A DNA stretch of 64,000 bases from JAALLB01 sp964502215 (GCA_964502215.1 CAZCUN010000012.1:3697-67696), one strand, 5' to 3'; positions 25,973-37,300 are shown, counted from the stretch's first letter. A program made the numbers and translations. The notes: generated by a model from the sequence alone, not told the origin.

Positions 25973-27202
25973 TTGAGTAAACCAATTGAACCAAATTCAT
26001 TTAAAACAGGGCCAGATGAAGACGGTCACTTCGGTATTTTTGGTGGGCGTTATGTTGCCGAAACCTTGATGCCGTTAATTCTTGATCTTGAGAAACATTA
26101 TACAGCTGCCAAGAAAGACCCTAGTTTTCAGGCTGAAGTTGATTACCTCAACAAACACTACACGGGTCGCCCATCGCCACTTTATTTTGCAGAAAGCCTG
26201 ACGGAAGAACTTGGTGGCGCAAAGATTTATTTCAAACGTGATGAATTAAATCATACAGGTTCGCATAAGATCAACAATTGCCTAGGTCAAATCCTTCTTG
26301 CCAAACGCATGGGCAAAACACGCATCATTGCAGAAACGGGTGCTGGTCAACACGGTGTTGCTGCTGCAACGGTTGCGGCAAAATTTGGATTTCCTTGTGT
26401 TGTTTATATGGGCAAGACAGACGTTGAACGCCAAAGCCCGAACGTATTTCGCATGCGTTTATTAGGGGCAGAAATTGTGCCCGTGACCGCAGGTGCAGGA
26501 ACGTTGAAAGACGCCATGAACGAAGCACTGCGCGATTGGGTAACAAATGTTGATGATACTTATTATCTGATTGGCACAGCCGCAGGGCCGCATCCCTATC
26601 CAGAATTGGTGCGTGAGTTCCAATCTGTCATTGGTAAAGAATGTAAAGAACAAATGATGGAAGCAGAAGGACGCTTGCCTGATATGTTGGTTGCTTCTGT
26701 TGGCGGAGGCTCAAATGCCATTGGTCTTTTCCATCCATTCTTAGATGATAAAGACGTTGAGATTGTTGGCGTTGAAGCAGGGGGGCGTGGCCTTGATGGC
26801 GATGAACACTGTGCATCTTTATCCGCTGGTAAACCTGGCGTCCTTCACGGCAACCGCACATTTCTTTTGCAGGATGATGACGGTCAGATTTTAGAAGGCC
26901 ATTCAATTTCAGCAGGTCTTGATTATCCAGGGATTGGGCCAGAGCATTCATACCTTCGTGATTCAGGCCGCGTCGAATATGTGCCGATCATGGATACAGA
27001 AGCATTAGACGCTTTCCAACTTCTTTGTAGAACTGAAGGCATTATCCCAGCCCTAGAACCAAGCCATGCACTCGCAGAGGTCGTAAAACGCGCACCTAAA
27101 ATGGGCAAAGACAAAATCATCGTCATGAACCTATGTGGTCGCGGAGACAAAGACGTCTTCACCGTCGGCAAAGCGCTTGGCGTTGATATGGAAACTGAAT
27201 AA
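25973..27202 (+). CDS. trpB: Tryptophan synthase beta chain
   Basis: PLP-dependent beta subunit of 409 residues that joins indole and serine. The opening GHFGIFGGRYVAETLMP and the lysine motif LNHTGSHKINNCLGQ are present. So are the AETGAGQHGVAAATVAA loop and the phosphate-binding SVGGGSNAIG. I chose TTG at 25973, with AAGGAATAAAG upstream; the longer open frame from 25928 overlaps trpF and adds 15 non-homologous residues. It forms the alpha2-beta2 complex with TrpA encoded next. Confidence 0.98.
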   Translation: MSKPIEPNSFKTGPDEDGHFGIFGGRYVAETLMPLILDLEKHYTAAKKDPSFQAEVDYLNKHYTGRPSPLYFAESLTEELGGAKIYFKRDELNHTGSHKINNCLGQILLAKRMGKTRIIAETGAGQHGVAAATVAAKFGFPCVVYMGKTDVERQSPNVFRMRLLGAEIVPVTAGAGTLKDAMNEALRDWVTNVDDTYYLIGTAAGPHPYPELVREFQSVIGKECKEQMMEAEGRLPDMLVASVGGGSNAIGLFHPFLDDKDVEIVGVEAGGRGLDGDEHCASLSAGKPGVLHGNRTFLLQDDDGQILEGHSISAGLDYPGIGPEHSYLRDSGRVEYVPIMDTEALDAFQLLCRTEGIIPALEPSHALAEVVKRAPKMGKDKIIVMNLCGRGDKDVFTVGKALGVDMETE

Positions 27203-27237
27203 TTCTCACAAAGTAATTTTCGAAGAAGTAACAGATA

Positions 27238-28068
27238 ATGAAAACAAGAATTGATACACGCTTTGAGCAGCTCAAAGTCGAAGGCCGTCCCGGTCTTGTG
27301 ACGTTTATTATGGCAGGTGATCCTAACATGGAAACCAGTCAGGAAATTTTGAACGGCTTGCCAAAAGCCGGTGCTGACTTAATTGAAATTGGTATGCCGT
27401 TTTCTGATCCGATGGCGGATGGGCCTTCTATCCAGCTTGCAGGTCAACGTGCGCTTAAAGGCGGTCAGACTTTGGCTAAGACTTTGGCGATGGTGGCTGA
27501 ATTTAGAAAATCTGAAAGCGATACGCCGATTATCTTGATGGGTTACTACAACCCGATTTATATTTATGGCAATGAGAAATTCTTAAAAGACGCAAGTGAT
27601 GCAGGTGTTGATGGTTTAATCATCGTTGATCTTCCGCCAGAAGCTGATGATGAGTTATGTATTCCTGCGATGGATCACGGCATTAATTTCATTCGCCTTG
27701 CGACACCAACAACCGATGAAAATCGCCTACCAAAAGTTTTAGAAAATACTTCAGGCTTTTTATATTATGTGTCTATCACAGGCATAACAGGGGCTGCTGC
27801 GCCTGACCCGGATAAGGTTGGGAAAGCGGTTGCTGCGATTAAAGCAAAGACAGACATTCCGGTAGCGGTTGGGTTTGGTGTTAGAACAGCGCAACAAGCC
27901 GCAGACATTGGCAAGGGTGCAGATGGTGTTGTGGTTGGTTCAGCACTGGTTTCGGTCATTCTGGATAATCTTAATGAACAAGGAAATCCAAAATCTGGCA
28001 CTGCAAAAGCTGTCCATGATTTAGTATCTGACCTTGCGTCAGGCGTACAATCGGTTAAACACGGATAA
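27238..28068 (+). CDS. trpA: Tryptophan synthase alpha chain
   Basis: A 276-residue TIM barrel that cleaves indole-3-glycerol phosphate and channels indole to TrpB. The catalytic pair lies in IEIGMPFSDPMADGPSIQ (Glu about 50, Asp about 61). The phosphate loop is FGVRTAQQAA with GVVVGSALV. It lies 35 bases after trpB. A few trpA-like genes replace the Pro in the catalytic loop, but this one is canonical. Confidence 0.98.
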   Translation: MKTRIDTRFEQLKVEGRPGLVTFIMAGDPNMETSQEILNGLPKAGADLIEIGMPFSDPMADGPSIQLAGQRALKGGQTLAKTLAMVAEFRKSESDTPIILMGYYNPIYIYGNEKFLKDASDAGVDGLIIVDLPPEADDELCIPAMDHGINFIRLATPTTDENRLPKVLENTSGFLYYVSITGITGAAAPDPDKVGKAVAAIKAKTDIPVAVGFGVRTAQQAADIGKGADGVVVGSALVSVILDNLNEQGNPKSGTAKAVHDLVSDLASGVQSVKHG

Positions 28069-28122
28069 ACCATAATTTGCCTTCATTTTGATAAGGCTTA
28101 AAACCATAAGGATTTTGATCAG

Positions 28123-29088
28123 ATGAATTGGATCACAAACCTCGTCCCTCCGAAGATTGGCAACTTGCTCAACCGCAAGGACATGCCAGAAAACCTTTGG
28201 ATTAAATGCCCAGAATCTGGAGAAATGGTTTTCCATAAAGACCTAGAAGCGAACATGGGTGTTATACCAAGTTCTGGTCATCATATGAAAATCACGGCTA
28301 AAGAACGCCTTAATTTTCTTTTTGATGAGGGTGAATACGAAGTTATTGAAATGCCGAAAGTGGCACAGGATCCGCTTAAGTTCCGTGATAAGTCTAAATA
28401 TGCAGACAAGCTAAAAGACGCACGTAAAAAGACAGGTCTTGAAGATTCCATTCTATCTGCAAAAGGCAAGATTGAAGAAATGGACATCATTGCTGTTGTC
28501 CACGAGATGCAATTTATCGGTGGTTCGCTTGGCATGGCCGCAGGTGATATGATTGTAAAGTCAATGGAAATAGCGGCTGAAACAAAAACGCCACTCGTGC
28601 TATTTGCAGCTTCTGGTGGCGCGCGGATGCAGGAGGGTATTTTATCGCTCATGCAATTGCCGCGCACAACGGTTGGTGTGCAACGTATGAAAGATGCAGG
28701 CGTTCCTTATATTGTTGTTTTGACCAATCCAACAACGGGGGGCGTTTCAGCTTCTTATGCAATGTTGGGCGATGTGCATATTGCAGAACCAGGTGCGGTC
28801 ATCGGCTTTGCTGGTCGCCGTGTAATTGAAGGTACAATCCGCGAAAAATTGCCTGATGATTTCCAAACGGCTGAATACCTTCAAGAGCATGGTATGGTTG
28901 ATATGATTGTCAGCCGTCTTGATATGAAGTCAACGCTTTCACGTGTTTTCCGCCTTCTTCTCAACATGCCTGCTTATGATGCGCCTGTGGTAGAAGAGTC
29001 TGAAGAAATCAATGCAGAAGAGCAAGAAAACAACGATCAAAATATAGATGAGCAAGCTGACAAACCGATCGAAACATCTGACTCTTGA
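28123..29088 (+). CDS. accD: Acetyl-CoA carboxylase carboxyltransferase subunit beta
   Basis: A 321-residue beta subunit of acetyl-CoA carboxylase, catalysing carboxyl transfer to acetyl-CoA for malonyl-CoA synthesis. The crotonase-like core has ASGGARMQEGILSLMQL, TNPTTGGVSASYAMLGD and GFAGRRVIEGTIREKLP. The N-terminal zinc ribbon, four cysteines in E. coli, is degenerate: only WIKCPESGEMVF with one Cys remains, as in other alphaproteobacteria. The acidic tail (Glu/Asn/Asp-rich) is poorly conserved. Its partner accA is elsewhere. Confidence 0.97.
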   Translation: MNWITNLVPPKIGNLLNRKDMPENLWIKCPESGEMVFHKDLEANMGVIPSSGHHMKITAKERLNFLFDEGEYEVIEMPKVAQDPLKFRDKSKYADKLKDARKKTGLEDSILSAKGKIEEMDIIAVVHEMQFIGGSLGMAAGDMIVKSMEIAAETKTPLVLFAASGGARMQEGILSLMQLPRTTVGVQRMKDAGVPYIVVLTNPTTGGVSASYAMLGDVHIAEPGAVIGFAGRRVIEGTIREKLPDDFQTAEYLQEHGMVDMIVSRLDMKSTLSRVFRLLLNMPAYDAPVVEESEEINAEEQENNDQNIDEQADKPIETSDS

Positions 29089-29099
29089 GTTTGACTTAA

Positions 29100-30404
29100 A
29101 TGAAGTCTGATGCCCTCATTAATAAGCTTTCGGAAATTCATCCCAAAGGGTTTGATCTCTCGCTTGATCGTATTTTATTGCTGCTTGAAAAGCTTGGAAA
29201 TCCACAAAATAAATTACCGCCTGTCATCCATGTTGCAGGTACGAATGGTAAGGGCTCTACGCTTGCTTTCACACGCGCCATATTAGAAGCACAGGGCTAT
29301 AAAGTTCACGTCCATACCTCACCGCATTTAGTCAACTGGCATGAGCGCTACCGTCTTGCGGGTAAGCTGGTAAGTGACGATGTTTTGGCAGATGCTATTC
29401 AGCGTATTGCAGATACAAATAACAATAAGCCGATTACGGTTTTTGAACTTTTATGTGCCGTCATGTTCGTACTTTTCAGTGAGCATGAAGCAGATTTTGC
29501 GCTGGTAGAGGTTGGTCTTGGCGGACGCTTTGATGCAACCAATGTTATTGCTGAACCAAAAGTCTGCGCAATAGCACCTGTTGCACTTGATCATCAAGCC
29601 TACCTAGGAGATACGATAGCAAAAATTGCCTTTGAAAAAGCAGGCATCATAAAAAAACATGTCCCCGTAGCGGTTGGTCGTCAACAAGATGAAGCACGCG
29701 AAACCATTGAAGAGGTTGCACGTAAAAACCAGTCGCCAATTACGATTTTAGGTCAAGATTTTGACGCCTACCGCGATGCAACTGGCTTTGTCTATCAAGA
29801 TGAAGAAGGTCTTCTCGATTTACCAATGCCGAAGCTTGCAGGTGAACATCAACTAGATAATGCAGCACTGGCAATGGCCGCAATTCGGTTAGCAAATATT
29901 AAAGTTTCGCCAGAAGCTTTTGCACAAGGAATGTTGGATGTAACCTGGCCTGGGCGGTTGGAAAAATTGCCTTCTGGCAAGATTACAAAAGCACTTGGCA
30001 ACAAAACTGATATCTGGATTGATGGCGGTCATAATCCATCGGCAGGTGAGGCAATTGCCGCAGAGCTATCACGTCAAAATACTGGAAGTAGCCGCAAAAC
30101 ATTGCTCATCTGTGGTATGATTAATACCAAAGAGCCATTGGGCTATTTTAAGCCTTTTGAAAAATTAGGCGCGGAAGTGATTACAGTTCCAGTTGCTATG
30201 AGTGAAGCAAGTATTGCGTCTGATGATCTAGCAGAAGTTGCAAAACAAGCAGGGCTAAAAACACAAAGTACCACTTCATTAAAAGCAGCAATTGAGCAAA
30301 CCGCGCACAAACTTAAAGAGAATTCTGACTTGCGTATTTTATTTTGTGGCTCACTTTATATGGTTGGCGAAGTGCTGGAGCTTAACGAAACATCACCAAG
30401 ATAA
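29100..30404 (+). CDS. folC: Folylpolyglutamate synthase / dihydrofolate synthase
   Basis: A 434-residue Mur-ligase-type enzyme that adds glutamate to dihydropteroate and folates. The P-loop is VAGTNGKGSTLAF, HTSPHLVNWHERYR follows, and VEVGLGGRFDATNV is the second signature. LDHQAYLGDTIAKIAFEKAGI and WIDGGHNPSAG complete the family pattern. It lies 11 bases after accD, as in most Hyphomicrobiales, and is convergent with trxA. Confidence 0.97.
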   Translation: MKSDALINKLSEIHPKGFDLSLDRILLLLEKLGNPQNKLPPVIHVAGTNGKGSTLAFTRAILEAQGYKVHVHTSPHLVNWHERYRLAGKLVSDDVLADAIQRIADTNNNKPITVFELLCAVMFVLFSEHEADFALVEVGLGGRFDATNVIAEPKVCAIAPVALDHQAYLGDTIAKIAFEKAGIIKKHVPVAVGRQQDEARETIEEVARKNQSPITILGQDFDAYRDATGFVYQDEEGLLDLPMPKLAGEHQLDNAALAMAAIRLANIKVSPEAFAQGMLDVTWPGRLEKLPSGKITKALGNKTDIWIDGGHNPSAGEAIAAELSRQNTGSSRKTLLICGMINTKEPLGYFKPFEKLGAEVITVPVAMSEASIASDDLAEVAKQAGLKTQSTTSLKAAIEQTAHKLKENSDLRILFCGSLYMVGEVLELNETSPR

Positions 30405-30410
30405 GTTCAT

Positions 30411-30441
30411 AAAAAAAGCCTGACTGTTTCCAATCAGGCTT
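30411..30441 (-). terminator. Terminator of trxA in the folC/trxA convergent gap
   Basis: The stem AAGCCTGA/TCAGGCTT (30416-30423 with 30434-30441) is followed on the minus strand by seven T. On the plus strand the T-run is weak, so it chiefly ends trxA transcription. Confidence 0.8.
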
Positions 30442-30465
30442 CTTGAATTTTAAGATAAAAGTCGC

Positions 30466-30786
30466 TTATGCAGCGCCGTTAATCCAGTTTACCAATTCGC
30501 TCTTTGGTTTGCCACCAACTTGCATTGCAGCCGGTTCACCGTCTTTAAAAAGAAGCAATGTTGGAATTGAACGAACACCAAATTGAGCTGCAAGATCAGG
30601 ATTTTCATCAATGTTGATTTTAGTGATCTTTACTTTGCCTTCCATCTCATCTGAGATTTCTTCAAGGCTCGGGCCAATTGCTTTACAAGGGCCACACCAT
30701 TCTGCCCAGAAGTCTACAACAACAGGAATGTCTGAACTTAATACGTCAGATTGAAAGTTGCTTGCGTCTATTTTTTGTGTAGCCAT
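30466..30786 (-). CDS. trxA: Thioredoxin
   Basis: A 106-residue thioredoxin with active site WCGPC (Cys31 and Cys34) in FWAEWCGPCKAIGP and the cis-Pro loop VRSIPTLLLF. It supplies electrons for ribonucleotide reductase, methionine sulfoxide reductase and general disulfide reduction in the cytosol. The ATG has AAGGAAG upstream. It lies 92 bases downstream of addA but has its own candidate promoter and terminator. The addA-trxA-folC neighbourhood is conserved in the order. Confidence 0.98.
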   Translation of the reverse strand: MATQKIDASNFQSDVLSSDIPVVVDFWAEWCGPCKAIGPSLEEISDEMEGKVKITKINIDENPDLAAQFGVRSIPTLLLFKDGEPAAMQVGGKPKSELVNWINGAA

Positions 30787-30837
30787 TTGATGCTTCCTTA
30801 GAGTTTACCGCTTTAATCGCGGTTTGATTTGATCTTA

Positions 30838-30865
30838 GTTATAACGTAAGAACGCTAAGTGCCAA
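30838..30865 (-). promoter_or_regulatory. Candidate sigma-70 promoter of trxA
   Basis: On the minus strand TTGGCA (30865-30860) and TATAAC (30843-30838) are separated by 16 bases. It lies about 50 bases before the trxA ATG, in the 92-base gap after addA. It would allow trxA to be expressed independently of the addAB run. Confidence 0.45.
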
Positions 30866-30878
30866 CGTCAAGATGTCT

Positions 30879-33800
30879 TTAGCGGTTCTTAATTGCTTGT
30901 AATGCCATATCCAGAGTTTCATCTGGAATTACCATTAATTCAGGCGTTTGAGTCCACAATAATGCTGATATTACTTGCTTAGATTTATAAATTCGCGAAA
31001 CCAATTCACGATAAAGTGCAAGTTGCGCGATGTATTCATCTGGCGCATCATTAGGCGTTTTGGGCACTTGGCGATTGGTTTTATAATCTAATATTGTAAC
31101 GGACTCTTTTGAAACAATAAGCCTGTCAATCTGACCCGTAACTAACATACTGGCTGATTTTATATCCAAACGCCCAGCGAGTGATACTTCGGCTTGGGCT
31201 TCCCCTTCAAACAGATGTTTAAATCGTTCATCATCAAAAACATTAAACACACTTTTGAGAATATCAGCTTGTTGTTGTTTGGTAAGGGCAGGGCAGGTTT
31301 TGTTGATATAATCTTGCGCAAGTGACAATCGATTTTCTGGTAAGATATCAGGCAAAACCTCAAACAATTTATGCGTTGCATTACCTTTTTGTATCGCAAT
31401 GCTATTGACCTCTGGTTGATTGTTAAACTTTAGTGTTTCACGTGTAAGACTATCACGGTCTATCAAAGCATAAGCACCAGATGGTGTAAGTGGTCTGGGT
31501 AAAGGTGGATCTGATTTGGCAGGTTTAAACAACCATTCAGGTGGCGTTGTTGTAGCAATCGACTGAGTATGTTCAGGATTATTATTTTTAGCAGTAATAG
31601 CAGGTCGATCTTCTAAAACCCATTTAAGTGCTACCGTTTCGCCTTGCTCATTTTTAATTTCAGATGAGGTGTCTGCAAGCCCATCTCCAACCATCTTATG
31701 CCAATAAGGATGCTTGTGATCTTCTTTGGTAGAGTAGCCACAAACAATAAGCCTGTCTGCTGCGCGTGTCATGCCGACATATAATAATCGTCTATATTCA
31801 GCTTCTGCTGCTTCCTCTATAAGGGCAGTGCTTTCGCGTGTTAGGGTTACATGTTGCTCTTTGCTACCAAGCCAAAGATAACCATCTGTATAAGGTTCGT
31901 TTTTAACTTCTAGGATTTCAGGCCTATGTTTTTCAGTCCATGCTGTGCCGCAATGATCAACTAAGAAAACAACTCTAGCTTCAAGCCCTTTTGAAGAGTG
32001 TACGGTTATAACCTGAACCTCATCGCGTTCTAATTCCAACTCACGTTTAATCTCTGGTTCAGCACCTGTAAGCTCAGTAATAAAAGTCTCAAGCCCGCCA
32101 TTTCGATCATTTGTAAAGGCCAATGCTTCATCCAGAAATGCATCTAAAATGTCTTCAGCTTCCAGGCCGAGCCTTGCAAGTATTTTCTTTCGTCCACCTA
32201 ATTTACCAAGAAGATACGCATAAAAATCAAAAACACTAGCGCGTTGCCCAACACGAAAAATCACTTGAAGCTGCTCAACTATTTGAGTTGCGATGGCGCA
32301 TTTTGAGTGAGTTTCATCGGCAGAAATTTTTATAATCTGCTCATAAAGACTAAGGGCTTCACGACCATGCGCTAGTTCAAATAGCATATCATCATCAAGA
32401 TTAAAGAAGACACCCTTCAAGACACTGGCTAACGAAAGATCATCTTGCGGGAGTAATGCAACCCGACCCAGTGCAACTAGATCTTCAACTGCAATATGAT
32501 TTGTAAGTGTCAAACGGTCAGCACCAGCAATTGCCAGTCCCTTGTCTTTCATGTTGCGTGTAAAAGCTGTCAAGAAACGAGGATCTCGCTTTCGGACAAG
32601 CACCATAATATCAGCAAACTTCAAAGGCCGTTCCATACCAGGCAGCGTTGTACCAACACATTTTTCAATGGATTGGCTTATGTGTTTGGCAAGAAGAACG
32701 GCAGGGTCTTCTGCAGTTAACTTGTCTATTGGGTCAGACCAGCTTTTCGTCGTTTCATTTGTTTGTTTGACATATAAAGGCCATATCTGAACCTCTCCAG
32801 GGTCTTGTTGACGTACAGCATCATGGATTGGCTTTTCACCAGATTGCGTAAGACCTTTGAGATTTTCTGGAACATTAAATACCTCATCGACAGCACGAAG
32901 CACGTCTTGTGTAGAACGGAATGACAAATCAAGACTGCCTGCATGAAATTGATTACCTGCACGTTTTTTTAAGTTCTTTCTTTGGCGATCAAATTCACTT
33001 GGCTCAGCCCCTTGAAACGAGTAAATAGATTGTTTCTCATCCCCCACAACAAAGATGGTGCGTTTAGAATTAGAAGCAGTTTCACCCGAATAAAAATCAT
33101 CGGTTATTGCATTGATGATTTCCCATTGTTTCGGGCTCGTATCTTGCGCCTCATCAACAAGCATATGATCAATGCCCTTATCAAGGCGGTAACGGATCCA
33201 GTCTTTTATTTCACTACGCGCTAGTAGCGTTGCGCATTTATCAATTTGATCATCATAATCGATTAATCCACGTTGGTGTTTCATGGTGTCATATAAATTC
33301 AAGATAATCTCACCAATCTTAAAAAGGTGGAAAGAGTTATAAAGCAGTTGGAGCGCGGCCATATTTTCAAGGGCAATCATGATTTTATCTGCGATTTCAA
33401 AAAGCACTTCTATAGTATCTGGAATGTCGTCTTTGACGAATTTCGTAGCAATTTTTTTTTCTGATTTGGGTGAATTAGTCTTGGTTAGAACTGCTGATCT
33501 AACTGCCTCAAATGCCTGCTCTATATTTTTGGTTTCAATCAACATCTGGAGCGCAGCAGCTAGCTTCGTATCTGTTTGCTTATTGCTTGTTGCAGCAAGT
33601 GCGCAGATATTAGAAATTCGTTTCCCGTCGGTTAGAATATCAAGAATAGCGTCTTGTTTGATTTTTTCTGGTGTTGTATTTTTCGTAACGCGAAGCTTTT
33701 CATAAAGTGGTTCAAGTGCAAGTTCGACATCGCCTTTTGTCCAGTTCAAAAAATCCTGCCGCATTTTGATGATAGCGTGAAGTGCCTTTTCAATTGCACT

Positions 33801-34352
33801 ATCTGTGGCGTGAGGGATTAATGCTTCATAATGTTTTGTTGCTTCGCTATCAGCCGAGTTAAGTGCACGAGCACGCGCTTCAGCCAGCATGTTTGCTTGT
33901 TCAATCTCTTGGATTTCTTCAAAATGCCCAGGTACATTTGCTTCTAGTGGAAACTGATGAAGCAGGGACACACAAAAAGCGTGAATGGTTTGAATTTTCA
34001 AACCTCCTGGCGTATCTAATGCGAGCGCAAAAAGTTGTCTCGCACGATTTCGCAAACTTGCTGTCACGGCTGTATTATTTGTATTTTCAATCTCTTTATC
34101 AAGTGCTGCATCTTCCATCATCGTCCAATTCGACAATGTCTTAAAGACACGGTTCTTCATATTTGCAGCAGCTGCTTTGGTAAATGTGAGACAAAGTATT
34201 TTATCAGGTGGGTTTCCCTCTAACATCAAGCGGATTACACGTTGGGTCAGAACGTGGGTTTTACCAGAACCTGCATTAGCAGACACCCATGCAGAGTTTT
34301 GCGGATTGGAGGAAGCATATTGTTCTTGCAGCGTGGTTTCAGGAATTTTCAT
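30879..34352 (-). CDS. addA: Double-strand break repair helicase-nuclease AddA
   Basis: A 1157-residue UvrD-like helicase fused to a RecB-type nuclease; with AddB it resects DNA ends for RecA. Walker A VSANAGSGKTHVLTQRV is near residue 25. Other helicase motifs are MLVDEAQDTSPKQWEII, FVVGDEKQSIYSFQGA and VHSSKGLEARVVFL. The C-terminal nuclease motif is TILDYKTNRQVP near residue 1095. Its start overlaps the addB stop by four bases (ATGA). It is the standard alphaproteobacterial replacement of RecBCD. Confidence 0.97.
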   Translation of the reverse strand: MKIPETTLQEQYASSNPQNSAWVSANAGSGKTHVLTQRVIRLMLEGNPPDKILCLTFTKAAAANMKNRVFKTLSNWTMMEDAALDKEIENTNNTAVTASLRNRARQLFALALDTPGGLKIQTIHAFCVSLLHQFPLEANVPGHFEEIQEIEQANMLAEARARALNSADSEATKHYEALIPHATDSAIEKALHAIIKMRQDFLNWTKGDVELALEPLYEKLRVTKNTTPEKIKQDAILDILTDGKRISNICALAATSNKQTDTKLAAALQMLIETKNIEQAFEAVRSAVLTKTNSPKSEKKIATKFVKDDIPDTIEVLFEIADKIMIALENMAALQLLYNSFHLFKIGEIILNLYDTMKHQRGLIDYDDQIDKCATLLARSEIKDWIRYRLDKGIDHMLVDEAQDTSPKQWEIINAITDDFYSGETASNSKRTIFVVGDEKQSIYSFQGAEPSEFDRQRKNLKKRAGNQFHAGSLDLSFRSTQDVLRAVDEVFNVPENLKGLTQSGEKPIHDAVRQQDPGEVQIWPLYVKQTNETTKSWSDPIDKLTAEDPAVLLAKHISQSIEKCVGTTLPGMERPLKFADIMVLVRKRDPRFLTAFTRNMKDKGLAIAGADRLTLTNHIAVEDLVALGRVALLPQDDLSLASVLKGVFFNLDDDMLFELAHGREALSLYEQIIKISADETHSKCAIATQIVEQLQVIFRVGQRASVFDFYAYLLGKLGGRKKILARLGLEAEDILDAFLDEALAFTNDRNGGLETFITELTGAEPEIKRELELERDEVQVITVHSSKGLEARVVFLVDHCGTAWTEKHRPEILEVKNEPYTDGYLWLGSKEQHVTLTRESTALIEEAAEAEYRRLLYVGMTRAADRLIVCGYSTKEDHKHPYWHKMVGDGLADTSSEIKNEQGETVALKWVLEDRPAITAKNNNPEHTQSIATTTPPEWLFKPAKSDPPLPRPLTPSGAYALIDRDSLTRETLKFNNQPEVNSIAIQKGNATHKLFEVLPDILPENRLSLAQDYINKTCPALTKQQQADILKSVFNVFDDERFKHLFEGEAQAEVSLAGRLDIKSASMLVTGQIDRLIVSKESVTILDYKTNRQVPKTPNDAPDEYIAQLALYRELVSRIYKSKQVISALLWTQTPELMVIPDETLDMALQAIKNR

Positions 34353-37300
34353 ACAGCATTCCCTTCTTCATCTTCCCCAAAAGACCATTCTTTGGTTCTG
34401 GCAAGGTGATCATAATCCCCTGAAACTTCACCTTCTTTGAAGGGCACACGTCTTGATAAATAGCCTTGTTCTAAGTGTTGAAATCTATTGATCAACTTAA
34501 GTAGTTCAGCTTCAGCATTTTTTATAATGTCATCTAAAGAGTGATTTGTATTGGCGATGGATTGATCTTTGAATTTCGCGCCCCGCATAAGTCTCATATA
34601 GCTCAGATCTGAAATGCCAGCTGAGGCGTCTTCTTTAAAACCAGCATTTTTTGCGATCAAACCTTCAAGCGCTAATTGAGGCGAAAGCGTTTGTGCTTGT
34701 GATATAGATGGATTGCTACCCGTCTTATAATCTATGATATGTAATGAACCATCTTCGTGAATATCAATTCGGTCAGCACGTGCGCGAAGGCGAAAACGAT
34801 CATCAGCAAGTTTGATCGAGCCTTCAATCTCACAAAGCATTTTTCCAATTTTATTCTTAAGATGATATTTATTTTCCCAATCAATGTATACCTCTGCGAT
34901 CTCATGAAATCTGAGTTTCCATATATGCGAGATGTCACCTGGTAGGTTTTGATCTTTGATATGTTCATTTCCTAAAGCTTTGAGGTGGGCAAGCCTTTCA
35001 TCCGCGGACTTTTTAAGGTCATGACCTTCGACATAATCCTGCATGATTGCATGATACAAAGTACCCTTCAGCATTGCATCAGGTTCACGCTCAAGCGGGT
35101 CTATCGGATTTAATTTCAAAATACGTTTTGCATAAAGTGCGTAAGGGTCACGTATCCATGTTTCAATATCTGTAACAGCTAAGGATGTTGGACGTGAGCT
35201 AACAGGCGGGGTTGGGTTAGGGCGTTCAACACGATTACTAGCCCCTGAATTTTCATCAAGCATTTCAGCGTATTCAAGATAGGTTTGGCCACGCTTTGTT
35301 ATTTCATTGGCTTGGTCTTCGCCAACTAAAGCCATCAAACGTTGTATCCAACGAGAAGCAACGGTGGGCGCTTTATCAACGCGGGATGAGCGAGAAAGAA
35401 AAACTTCTTTTTTTCCCATGAGTTGTTGAAAGTCATGGGCTGCAAGGCCTGTACGTCGTTCTGGCGAAGACATGCCAAGCTCTTGCCGCATTAAGCGATT
35501 TAGAAAAGCATCATTGCGTGTAGTTTGCGGCCAAGTACCCTCATTCAGCCCTGCAAGAATAACGCGATCATGTTCAAGCAAACGCACTTCGAGTGGGCCA
35601 TAAATATGAAGTCTTGGATGCGTATTTCCTCTAGGTCTAGTTGTAACGCTGCTTAATATAGCATCCATAACCGATGGAAAATCATGAGCCATCAATTTAA
35701 AAAGATTTGCTTCCATACTGAGAACATCTTCAAAAAGCTGTTTTAATTCTATACCGCCTTCATCTTCTAAAATTGCAGAATTTCCATCTTCATCGGCGCA
35801 AAGCGCTTCAGCAGCTTTTGCAAGTGTAAGAAAGAAAGTCTGTAGCGAAGCCTCTTCTTCAAGTTGAGATAACTCAATCAGGGGTTTAAAAACATCATCC
35901 AATTGCCTGCTATAATTTAGCAAGTCTTCCCAGTTTTCACCAATGATGCGTTTGACTTGATTAGAAACATATTTGCCATCTTGTAAATCTGCTTTTCGGG
36001 TTTGTAAAAACAGTTCAAATTGGCCAGGCTTTGGTCTTGTCACCACACCTCTTAAGGCTACTAATTCAAATGATTGCGCAAGAATTTTGGCATGGCTAGC
36101 CGTATTATTGATTTTAAAAAGTGGGTTTTTTAACAAAGATGCAAGAGCGGAATTCCGGAATGGCATAAATGAGATTTGAGCAAGTTGCCTTAAAAACAGT
36201 GCTGCTTTAGAATTTTTTAAAGGCGTGCCACCAGTGTCATCAACGATGATATTGAAGCGTTGTAATTCCATAGAAACACGACGTGCTAAGTTTCTATCTG
36301 GCGTGATTAATGCAGCATTTTTATGCTCATCAACTAACACCTCACGCATAGCAATTGCAATCGACAAGGCTTCTTGTCGTTCATTACTTGCCTCAATTAG
36401 CGAGACTTTAGAAAGCACTTCTTGAGTTCTTTGGGCATCTAAATTGTCAGCTTCAGACAACCAATTTGCCGTAAAGCTAGAAGATGCCATCGCAAGGCCG
36501 AGAAGTCTTTGGCTATAAACGCCCTGCTTTGAGGGCTTACCTAAGTCGATGATGTTTTCACGCTCAACACCCATACCATTCAACAATTGTGCAAGGCCGT
36601 ATTGAGGATGTGTTTCTAAGGTTGCTTGCTCCTCTATCTTTGTTGAGGAAAGGCTTTTCCATTCAAGGTCAGAAATCGTTTTATCAACACCCGGCAACAC
36701 AACCGCGCCTTCTTTAAGATTAGCAACCGCACGTAAAAGTCTTCTGGTCGAAGCAACAGAACCCGTCGAGCCTGCAACAATAACAGGCCCTTTGTTTTTT
36801 TCTGATTGATAAAACTCGGTTCTCAAATCCAGTAATTTTGCTGCACGCTCTGCAGGGTCAAGTAGACCGACCGACTGTAAATGAGCGGGCCATGCTTCCA
36901 TAATTATTTTGAGGAAAGTAATGGTAAGCTTCCACCATTCAGCATGATCTTCTGGAACAATATTTTGAACACTAGACCATTCAATTTCTTCTTGAGTAAG
37001 CTGCCCAAGCAGAATGCTCAGGTCTTGAGCAAGTAAAATTGCATCGGCTTTGGAAGAAGGGATCGCAATTTCCTCATCTTCATAAATTCGTCTGGTTTCA
37101 TCCTCCATCGCATTAACCCAAATCTGAACTAGATTGGCTAATAGTAAGGTTCGCTCCAATGGTTTTATTTCTTCGCCTGGTTGCCCAAAATGGCTCGCAT
37201 CAGGTGCTAAGCCAAAATCATCGTCACCAACATCGCCCAAGGTTTTTATAGCTGGAAGAAGAACGGCTTCATCTTCAAACGCAGCCATAAAGGCGGTTGA

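Noticed and set aside
26325..27171. Minus-strand open frames within trpB
   Set aside because: They are antisense shadows of a well-conserved gene and lack ribosome binding sites.
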